From: a bacterium
Lineage (GTDB): Bacteria > UBP15 > UBA6099 > JAJRTR01
Assembly: GCA_024278215.1 (NCBI GenBank)
Contig: JAJRTR010000024.1
Span: forward strand, 1 to 28,898
Direction of reading: 5' to 3'
Length of the DNA stretch: 28,898 bases
Part shown: one piece after another, positions 23,245 through 28,898 of the stretch
Layout of the letters: each line of letters opens with the position of its first letter
How positions within the stretch are numbered: the stretch's first letter is position 1
Made by a program: the position numbers and the translations under genes
The notes under the pieces: generated by a model
What the model was told of the DNA's origin: nothing
Seen by the model: the letters and a program-made list of their open reading frames with translations, nothing else
The model's database searches: none

Positions 23245-24405
23245 TTACCGCACCTTTTCGAAATATTTTATGTCGAACAGATTGCCTGTGCGTTCCTCGG
23301 CCCACACGGGGCGTATCCTGTCGCCGCGTTTGAAGCTGTCCAGTTCGTCGGATTTGAGAAGGTGCCACATAGTTTCATTGCCCTCGCAACCGTCGAGCAG
23401 AATGATAGCGACACCATAAGGAGTTTCGCGGGTTTCGCCTGTGAGCGGGTCGGGGCTGGCGTAGTAGACATATTCGATCATGGTGATAACGCCCTCGGGG
23501 CCGACCTCGACGAATTCCTCGGCCCGGCAAACGCAAGCGGCGCATATCTCGCGCGGCGGCACCTGCCGCCGTCCACATTCAGGACACTTGTTCGCAAGTA
23601 TTTTCTTCTCTTTTAAGCCCTTGAGAAATTTTCCCATCATCCGTCCTGTCGAATATTTCATGTCGACGGAAATCGTTTTTTTCAGCACGATAAGTTCGGG
23701 GCCGGAGCTTGCTTCGGGCGGTATGAATTTACTGAAAAGCTTCGGCAATTTCTGAGCTGTTTCCATGTCGCCCTTCAGTTGCAGCCGTCCCGCGCCGATG
23801 GCCACGAGCGGGTCGAGTTTGCCGAGCATCAGGTCGACATAATCGCTCGCGCTCGCGATGTTCGTCACGGTGAGACCGTCGCGCAGTCCCTCTTCGAGTG
23901 CGCACTTTCCGTCTTTTATCACAGCGGTCCACTCGCCGCCGCCCTCGCCGGAAAGCTTGTAGCCTACCGTGATGTCGAGGTCCCCGGCCATGTCCGGGCG
24001 GAATCGCTCGACGGCGGTCGCGAGGATGTCGGCGGCGGTTATGCCCTTTTTCGGTGGCATATATTTTGTGAACATCATTGGTAACTTCATCAGGACGCTC
24101 ATGTCGCCTTCGCCCTTAAGTTTGCCGGACGTGAACATCGCCGCACCGTCGAGTTGCCCGACAGCAACACCGACGAACGTTTCCGCGTCTGCTGACATCT
24201 TGGCGGTGAATCCGCCGAAATCGTCATCCTTTAATTTCTCGGTTTTCGACGCGCCGTCTTTCACAGTGAGTTTCCAGCGCCCGCCGCCCGCGCCTGATAT
24301 GTTGTAGGCGACAACGACATCGACGCCCTCCGCGCCTTCCGGCCGGAAGCGGCTGTCCTGTGTTCTGAATATATCTTCTACGGTAGTTCCGAAATATTCC
24401 GCCAT
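23245..24405 (-). CDS. SCP2-SCP2-DUF35 fusion protein
   Basis: A 386-residue protein. Two tandem sterol-carrier-protein-2-like domains occupy about residues 1-115 and 120-230. They share matching landmarks: FRPEG/FRPDM, YNISGAGGGRWKLTVKDG / YKLSGEGGGEWTAVIKDG, GQLDGAAMFTSGKLKGEGD / GKLDPLVAIGAGRLQLKGD. A C-terminal DUF35 unit follows, with a complete zinc ribbon (CPECGRRQVPPREICAAC, Cys 274, 277, 288, 291) and an OB-fold (EGVITMIEYVYYASPDP ... VAIILLDGCEGNETMWHLL). SCP2 domains bind lipids or acyl-CoAs, so this likely presents substrate to the thiolase-fold partners encoded upstream. ATG 24405 with AGGTGA is preferred over a GTG three codons earlier. The thiolase-like gene ends 9 bases before this ATG. 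Confidence 0.85.
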   Translation of the reverse strand: MAEYFGTTVEDIFRTQDSRFRPEGAEGVDVVVAYNISGAGGGRWKLTVKDGASKTEKLKDDDFGGFTAKMSADAETFVGVAVGQLDGAAMFTSGKLKGEGDMSVLMKLPMMFTKYMPPKKGITAADILATAVERFRPDMAGDLDITVGYKLSGEGGGEWTAVIKDGKCALEEGLRDGLTVTNIASASDYVDLMLGKLDPLVAIGAGRLQLKGDMETAQKLPKLFSKFIPPEASSGPELIVLKKTISVDMKYSTGRMMGKFLKGLKEKKILANKCPECGRRQVPPREICAACVCRAEEFVEVGPEGVITMIEYVYYASPDPLTGETRETPYGVAIILLDGCEGNETMWHLLKSDELDSFKRGDRIRPVWAEERTGNLFDIKYFEKVR

Positions 24406-24414
24406 AGTGATCAC

Positions 24415-25617
24415 CTATTCCCAGTCAAGTTCTTTTTCGAGCATTACAAGAATCGTCCAGAGAGTGCCGCCGAAGCCGGAAGCGAGAGCGTGGTTGACAT
24501 CGCCCGGCACCTGGTGGCCACCCGCGTCGCCGCGTATCTGGAGCGCGGCCTCGGCGACACGCACCATCGCGGTCGCGCCGATGGGATTCGCCGACACGAC
24601 GCCGCCGGACGGACATATCGGCATCTTTCCCTCGATGCGGATATCTTCGTTTTCGACCATCCTTATATGTTCGTCGCCCTCGAGCAGGAAGAACTCGCGT
24701 ATCCAGTCCATGCCCCACCACGACGACGGGTCGTACATCTCGAACACGTCGAAGTACTCGACAGGTTTGTCGATACCATTGCGCTCGAAAAGTTCGCGTG
24801 GCGCTTTCCTGTGAGTCGGTTCTTCCTTTTGGGACAGGTCCAGTGGATACATCCAGAGTGTTTCCTCGCGGTGAGTGGTCACGTGGTCGCGTATCCACAC
24901 AGGCTTATCGCTGAGTTCTTTCGCTTTCTTTTCGCACGCGAAAATGAGAGCGCACGCACCGTCGCTCTGCGAGCACATGTGAATGAGGCGCAGGTCGCCG
25001 ACGAGGCGCGGCGAGTTCTCCATCAGGTCTTCGAGCTGGTCCATCTCGAGACCGAAGCTGCGGTGCGAGTTGGGGTTGCGCGAAGCGTGCTGGTCCATGA
25101 TAATGCGGTGTTTCATGGCGGCGCGGCGCGCGCGGTCTTCGCCGAATTCATTTATAACGTCCGCGGCGCAGGTGCCGGTGAGCGCGCCGGTCTGGAGCAT
25201 GCGGCCCCAGAGGGGGTCGGCCATGTTCGTGATGCCGCCGGTTGTGTGTCCTTCCTGGAGTTTCTCGAACCCGACGGCGAGCACGATGTCGTACATTCCG
25301 GAAGCGACGAGGTTGTCCGCGGCGCAAACGAGTGTTATGCCCGTCGTGCCGCCGGTCGTGAGCCGGAACTCCGAGCAGCCGTATGCGCCGGTGCCGAGCA
25401 CATGCCACAGGTCGGGTTGGTGGACCATCTCGAAAAGCTCCATGTTTCCGTGCATGAAGCAATCTATATCATCTTTTGTAAGGTTGGCGTCTTGCAGAGC
25501 GAGTTTCACCGCCTCGTTTATCATCTCAGGCTGGTTGACATCCTCGCGGTGGCTCGAGTACTGCGTCTGTCCGATGCCGATTATCGCTACATTTCTATTT
25601 TTCTTATTGGCAGCCAT
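24415..25617 (-). CDS. Thiolase-fold protein 1 lacking the catalytic cysteine (Ltp2-like)
   Basis: A 400-residue SCP2-thiolase/lipid-transfer-like protein. It starts VAIIGIGQTQY and keeps the thiolase scaffold: NLVASGMYDIVLAVGFEKLQEG, then a C-terminal SGGVVSANPIGATAMVRVAEAALQIRG. At the position of the nucleophilic Cys (normally C-x-S-G) it has RLTTGGTTG (Thr near 87). The usual GHP His is Asn in SANPIG, and the last catalytic Cys is also absent (ASGFGGT). This fits Ltp2-type aldolases, thiolase-fold enzymes that cleave C-C bonds of side-chain CoA esters in complex with a DUF35 partner, better than a thiolase. A tyrosine lies in DVFEMYDPSSWWG, a region where Ltp2 enzymes carry a catalytic Tyr. 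GGGAGGTG precedes ATG 25617. Confidence 0.82.
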   Translation of the reverse strand: MAANKKNRNVAIIGIGQTQYSSHREDVNQPEMINEAVKLALQDANLTKDDIDCFMHGNMELFEMVHQPDLWHVLGTGAYGCSEFRLTTGGTTGITLVCAADNLVASGMYDIVLAVGFEKLQEGHTTGGITNMADPLWGRMLQTGALTGTCAADVINEFGEDRARRAAMKHRIIMDQHASRNPNSHRSFGLEMDQLEDLMENSPRLVGDLRLIHMCSQSDGACALIFACEKKAKELSDKPVWIRDHVTTHREETLWMYPLDLSQKEEPTHRKAPRELFERNGIDKPVEYFDVFEMYDPSSWWGMDWIREFFLLEGDEHIRMVENEDIRIEGKMPICPSGGVVSANPIGATAMVRVAEAALQIRGDAGGHQVPGDVNHALASGFGGTLWTILVMLEKELDWE

Positions 25618-25621
25618 TGTT

Positions 25622-26794
25622 TCACCTCCCCGCCCTGTCGTTTTCGAGCACAAGCACACTTTGCAACTGGCCCGCCGCGCCCGTGGTGCCGTTCGCGACG
25701 CCCCGCCGCGCGCCGGCCACCTGCCTTTCACCGGCGTCGCCGCGCAGTTGAATCACGAGTTCCGCGGCGCGTGCCAGTCCGCCCAGCATTATCGGATTCC
25801 CCGCGAGCATCCCGCCCGAAGGATTCACATTCATCTTCTCCATGCCGCCGCCGTCGATCCACTCGCCGCCCGCGCCGTCTGCGCAGAGGCCGACGCCCTC
25901 GGCCCACATCGGTAGCTGGTATGCCGCGGCGTCGTTGAGTTCCGCAAAATCGAATTCCTTCGCAGGGTCCGTAACGCCGGCCATTCTGTATGCGAGTTTC
26001 GCGGCTTTTTTCAGAGGAAAGTTGGAAGCGAGGTCTTTGTCGCCGGGAAAGTAGCTGTCCATACAGTTACCGAATCCCGACACCCATACGGGTTTGCCGG
26101 TGAATTCCTTCACTCGATCTTCGCCTGCGATAAGCATGGCGATAGCCCCGTCGGATTGCGGGTAGATGTGGAGTTCGCGCAGCGGGTCGTAAGCCATCGG
26201 CGAGTTCATGACTTCTTCCATAGTGACTTCGTCGCGGGCGTTCGCTACCGGGTTCTTCGCAGCGTTGCGCCTCGAGCGGACGACAACCTTCGCCAGATGC
26301 TCGTCCGTCACACCCGATTTTGCCATGTAGTCGCGGGCCTGGAGCGCGTTCAACGTCTCGAAATCGAGTCCTAGCGGGCGCAGGTAGAAGGGATCGAACG
26401 CAAGATTCGTGCACATGTTCCGGCTTTCCGCCTGGGATTCCTTGCAGTGGCCGACGAGGAGTATCAGGTCGTCGTGTCCTGAAAGGATGCAGGAGACCGC
26501 ATAGGCGATGGCGTTTATACCGTCCATCGCGACCTTATCCTCGCCGCGGTTATGCGCGCCGACAGCGTCCTGTATCGCGTTGTTGGATATCGTTCTGGCG
26601 TCGAACACGTCGTCTGAAACAGTGACAATGCTTCTTATGCCTCCGTCGCCCGGTTTCTTACAGAACTTCACTCCAGTCTGCTCGAGGACCGGCTCGACGA
26701 CATCGAAGCACATCTCCTGTATGCGCTTGTGCCATATAGCTTTCTCGAAAGGCAACTGTGCAACAGCACAGATAGCTGCTCTCTTTGCCGACAT
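25622..26794 (-). CDS. Thiolase-fold protein 2 lacking the catalytic cysteine
   Basis: A 390-residue protein, the first gene of the minus-strand acyl-CoA operon. Scaffold segments are AAICAVAQLPFEK, DKVAMDGINAIAYAVSCILSG (nucleophile loop, Ala near 89 where Cys is expected, Asp where Ser is expected), YPQSDGAIAMLIAGEDR, FDFAELNDAAAYQLPMWAEG and NPSGGMLAGNPIMLGGLARAAELVIQLRG (Asn for the catalytic His). No C-terminal catalytic Cys is visible. It probably forms a heteromeric complex with thiolase-fold protein 1 and the DUF35 proteins. Its stop lies 4 bases before the next start, so translation is likely coupled. GGGGAGG precedes the ATG. Confidence 0.82.
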   Translation of the reverse strand: MSAKRAAICAVAQLPFEKAIWHKRIQEMCFDVVEPVLEQTGVKFCKKPGDGGIRSIVTVSDDVFDARTISNNAIQDAVGAHNRGEDKVAMDGINAIAYAVSCILSGHDDLILLVGHCKESQAESRNMCTNLAFDPFYLRPLGLDFETLNALQARDYMAKSGVTDEHLAKVVVRSRRNAAKNPVANARDEVTMEEVMNSPMAYDPLRELHIYPQSDGAIAMLIAGEDRVKEFTGKPVWVSGFGNCMDSYFPGDKDLASNFPLKKAAKLAYRMAGVTDPAKEFDFAELNDAAAYQLPMWAEGVGLCADGAGGEWIDGGGMEKMNVNPSGGMLAGNPIMLGGLARAAELVIQLRGDAGERQVAGARRGVANGTTGAAGQLQSVLVLENDRAGR

Positions 26795-26895
26795 CGGATT
26801 ACCTCCCCTGTGATCAAAGGCCGGCGCATTGTCTGCCGCCGGATATTATAATGTATCGAAACCTTGATATTTCAGAATTCTTGATATGCTGTGTG

Positions 26896-26924
26896 ATAAT
26901 ATCAGACTATGTGCTGTTTTGCAA
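26896..26924 (-). promoter_or_regulatory. Candidate sigma-70-type promoter of the thiolase/DUF35 operon
   Basis: On the minus strand TTGCAA (26919-26924), 17 bases, TATTAT (26896-26901). Spacing is ideal and each hexamer has one or two mismatches to consensus. It lies about 100 bases before the first ATG. A second TATAAT at 26845-26850 has only a poor -35. Confidence 0.5.
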
Positions 26925-27001
26925 CAAAAAAATATGCGTTTCCCGGCAGGCCGGCGCCTGTTTTTTCGTTGACTTTGCCGCAGCCTATCATGTACACTCT
27001 A

Positions 27002-27179
27002 GAGCCAATTGCAAAATTATGTTCGTAGCGAGGTCGAGCGAAATTATTCAGAGCAAGGCGGAGGTGTAAAATCCCCGCAGGCGTACTTGTAGAGTACGTC
27101 GAGGACGATTTTGTGCCGACAACGCAGCTATGGACAATAGCAGCCGACCGCAGCAGAATCAGAATTTTGCAATTGACTC
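27002..27179. mobile_element. Miniature inverted-repeat element, family 1, copy 2 (178 bp)
   Basis: Same length as copy 1 and in inverted orientation to it, with six mismatches. Terminal repeats are gagccaattgcaaaatt and, inverted, gagtcaattgcaaaatt. A perfect 4-base target duplication, tcta, flanks it (26998-27001 and 27180-27183). It lies in the divergent promoter region between the thiolase operon and the acyl-CoA dehydrogenase genes, and as a long imperfect palindrome could form a large hairpin if transcribed. Confidence 0.87.
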
Positions 27180-27192
27180 TCTAATAATTCAG

Positions 27193-27220
27193 TTTACATT
27201 AGTCGTTGCACTTGTATTAC
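27193..27220 (+). promoter_or_regulatory. Candidate promoter of the acyl-CoA dehydrogenase genes
   Basis: TTTACA (27193-27198), 16 bases, TATTAC (27215-27220), starting 10 bases after the miniature element's flanking duplication and about 125 bases before the start codon. The match is moderate and the assignment tentative. Confidence 0.3.
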
Positions 27221-27344
27221 TTGCGAAAAACAGCGCACAGAGCACAGTAAACGAAAGAGTGCCTGTTGCCGAAAAGCACAGGAAACCTTAGACCTGATAG
27301 ATCAATTCACCGGCGCCGCGCCGCGCCATATAGAGGAGGCTCTA

Positions 27345-28517
27345 ATGGATTTTCAACTGACGGAAGAGCAGATTGCTTTCCGGAAGAGCGTCGAAAAATT
27401 CGCCCGCAAAGAGATCGAACCGCTGACGACGGAAGCGGAACGCAACAGCGAATTCAGTTTCGAGGCATGGAAAAAAATGGCTGATTTCGGAATGATGGGA
27501 CTGCCGTTTCCGGAGCAATACGGAGGCAGCGAAGCGGGTGTGCTCACCACCTGTCTCGGCATGGAAGCCCTCGGGCGGGCCGGGGTCGACGCGGGCACCA
27601 CGATGGCGTGGGGCGCGAGCCAGATCCTCTGCGGCATCCCGATATGGTTGCTGGGAACCGACGAGCAGAAGGAGAAATACCTGCCGAAAATGATCACGGG
27701 CGAGTGGATAGGCTGCATGGGACTCACGGAACCCGGCGCGGGCTCGGACGCCGCGAGCATGAAAACAACCGCCGTAAAAAAAGGCGATAAGTACATCATG
27801 AACGGCAGCAAGATGTTCATCACGAACGCCCCCATCGCCCACCATTGTGTTGTCATGGCCGTTACCGACAAAGAAGCGGGCCACTTCGGCATAAGCGCTT
27901 TTATCGTGGAGACCGACTTCCCCGGCTTCAGCACCGGCAAGGACCTCGACAAGATGGGAAACCGCGCCTCGGTCACTTCCGAACTGATATTTGAAGATTG
28001 CGAAATCCCCGAAGAAAACCTGCTCGGTCAGCTCGGTTTCGGCTTTATCGGTGTCGGCAAGACGATCCTCGAATGGGAACGCTCATGCCTCATCGCGGCC
28101 GGAGTGGGCGGGATGCAGTATGCTGTCGAGATATGCACGAAGTACGCGCTCGAACGTCACCAGTTCGGCAAACCTATCGCGCATTTTCAGGCGATAAAAC
28201 ACAAAATAGCGGATATGAAAGTGTGGTCGCAGGCAGCCCGCCTGCTGCTCTACCGCGTCGCCTGGATGAAAGACAACGATCAGCCCGCCATGGTCGAGGC
28301 CTGCATGAATAAGCTGATGTGCAGCGAACTGGGCATGAGGCTGTGCGAGGAAGCCGTCCAGATACACGGCGGTTACGGCTACATGAAAGAGTATCCGGTC
28401 GAACGTGGTTTCCGCGACGCCAAGCTCGGCACAATCGGCGCGGGCACGAGCGAAGTGCAGCGAATGATCATCTCCAAAGCGATCATGAACCTCAAGAGGG
28501 GGGGCAAAAAGAAATGA
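27345..28517 (+). CDS. Acyl-CoA dehydrogenase (isovaleryl-CoA-dehydrogenase-like)
   Basis: A 390-residue FAD flavoprotein, full length for the family. Motifs: MDFQLTEEQIAFRKSVEKFARKEI at the N-terminus, CMGLTEPGAGSDAASM (FAD/substrate loop, 124-139), YIMNGSKMFITNA, RHQFGKPIAHFQAIKHKIADM, and the C-terminal QIHGGYGYMKEYPVERGFRDAK plus IGAGTSEVQR. The YEGT Glu used by short- and medium-chain enzymes is absent (IGAGT). Instead a Glu in ILEWERS (about 245) lies where isovaleryl-CoA dehydrogenase keeps its base. It oxidises acyl-CoA to 2-enoyl-CoA; the substrate is unknown but the neighbours suggest a branched or side-chain acyl-CoA. GAGGAGG precedes the ATG. Confidence 0.93.
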   Translation: MDFQLTEEQIAFRKSVEKFARKEIEPLTTEAERNSEFSFEAWKKMADFGMMGLPFPEQYGGSEAGVLTTCLGMEALGRAGVDAGTTMAWGASQILCGIPIWLLGTDEQKEKYLPKMITGEWIGCMGLTEPGAGSDAASMKTTAVKKGDKYIMNGSKMFITNAPIAHHCVVMAVTDKEAGHFGISAFIVETDFPGFSTGKDLDKMGNRASVTSELIFEDCEIPEENLLGQLGFGFIGVGKTILEWERSCLIAAGVGGMQYAVEICTKYALERHQFGKPIAHFQAIKHKIADMKVWSQAARLLLYRVAWMKDNDQPAMVEACMNKLMCSELGMRLCEEAVQIHGGYGYMKEYPVERGFRDAKLGTIGAGTSEVQRMIISKAIMNLKRGGKKK

Positions 28518-28898
28518 ATTTCAACCTCGACAAACAGCAACTCGAACTGCAACAGAACCTGAAAGAAAAGTTCGCCGCCGAAATCGCCCCGAACGCGGCG
28601 AAGATCGACGCCGATTGCGCGTTCTCCGACGACAACTGGAAGACGCTCGCCGACTCGGGCTACCTCGCTCTGCCGATCCACCGAAACGGGCAGACCGGCT
28701 GGACAACCGCTGTGATGGCCGCCGAGGAACTCGCCGCCGTCTGCGCGTCCACAGCACTGTGCGCGGGATCGAGCGCCTGGGTCTGCGGCGGAACGCTCGC
28801 CGCCTGCGCGTCGGACGCGCTCAAAGATGCCTGGCTCGCGAAACTCGCAGCCGGAGAAGCGATCGGCGCCTATGCCGTCACGGACCCGTCGGGCGGTC
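28514..28898 (+). CDS. Acyl-CoA dehydrogenase, second subunit-like gene (partial, cut by window end)
   Basis: The first 128 residues of a second acyl-CoA dehydrogenase. Its ATG overlaps the previous stop codon (ATGA), so translation is coupled. The N-terminal helix domain is recognisable (LDKQQLELQQNLKEKFAAEIAPNAAKID; WKTLADSGYLALPI), followed by AAEELAAVCASTALCAGSSAW and GEAIGAYAVTDPSGG, the start of the FAD loop. It is quite divergent from its neighbour and Ala/Cys-rich. Paired dehydrogenase genes of this sort form heterotetramers in steroid side-chain degradation, which fits the Ltp2-like context; this is inference. Confidence 0.85.
   Translation, partial: MNFNLDKQQLELQQNLKEKFAAEIAPNAAKIDADCAFSDDNWKTLADSGYLALPIHRNGQTGWTTAVMAAEELAAVCASTALCAGSSAWVCGGTLAACASDALKDAWLAKLAAGEAIGAYAVTDPSGG

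Noticed and set aside
24490-25938. A 482-codon plus-strand open frame opposite the thiolase genes
   Set aside because: It crosses two clear minus-strand thiolase-fold genes, has no ribosome-binding site and ends in an Arg/Pro-rich tail typical of shadow frames.

Overview
The window looks like a chromosomal segment of a Gram-negative bacterium of moderately high GC. The evidence is an outer-membrane secretin, a signal-peptide porin, an AsmA-like envelope protein, a class A penicillin-binding protein and a lipid-modifying epimerase. I cannot assign a phylum from sequence reading alone. No transposase, CRISPR array, rRNA or phage gene is visible; the mobile DNA consists of short non-autonomous elements.

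Layout. 1-3.05 kb (minus): a broken WecB-type UDP-GlcNAc 2-epimerase whose last ~80 residues are replaced by unrelated sequence at about position 146, then an AsmA-like protein. 3.1-3.2 kb: tRNA-Thr(CGU) with its own terminator. 3.3-5.0 kb: an alkaline-phosphatase-superfamily hydrolase flanked by a direct repeat. 5.08-5.37 kb: a nested pair of miniature inverted-repeat elements. 5.4-15.7 kb (plus): a complete-looking Tad/Flp pilus operon, in which each of two near-identical Flp pilin genes is preceded by its own GEMM-I (cyclic-di-GMP-I) riboswitch. The order is riboswitch-terminator-flp1, riboswitch-flp2, tadV, tadE, tadG, cpaB, cpaC, cpaE, cpaF, tadB, tadC. 15.7-16.3 kb: a second copy of one miniature element abutting the ribosome-binding site of a DUF192 gene.

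16.3-19.8 kb (minus): a nitrogen operon, TorF-like porin - amtB - glnK - Fis-HTH/DUF1829-like protein, behind a well-matched sigma-54 promoter. 20.1-22.4 kb (minus): PBP1A. 22.7-26.8 kb (minus): a four-gene acyl-CoA cluster of two thiolase-fold proteins that both lack the thiolase cysteine, an SCP2-SCP2-DUF35 fusion and a stand-alone DUF35 protein. 27.3 kb to the end (plus): two overlapping acyl-CoA dehydrogenase genes, the second cut by the window edge. The divergent intergenic region between these last two groups carries the second copy of the other miniature element.

How the parts work together. The Tad locus encodes a complete prepilin-peptidase/ATPase/platform/secretin machine, with second-messenger control placed directly on each pilin transcript. 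The nitrogen operon pairs outer-membrane entry (porin) with ammonium transport (AmtB), its PII gate (GlnK) and an orphan DNA-binding protein that resembles the tail of a sigma-54 activator. The acyl-CoA cluster has the composition of an aldolase-type (Ltp2/ChsH2-like) or BbsAB-like side-chain shortening module, with dehydrogenases supplying the unsaturated acyl-CoA. The points most worth following up are the double riboswitch/pilin arrangement, the orphan HTH protein and the cysteine-less thiolase/SCP2/DUF35 cluster.
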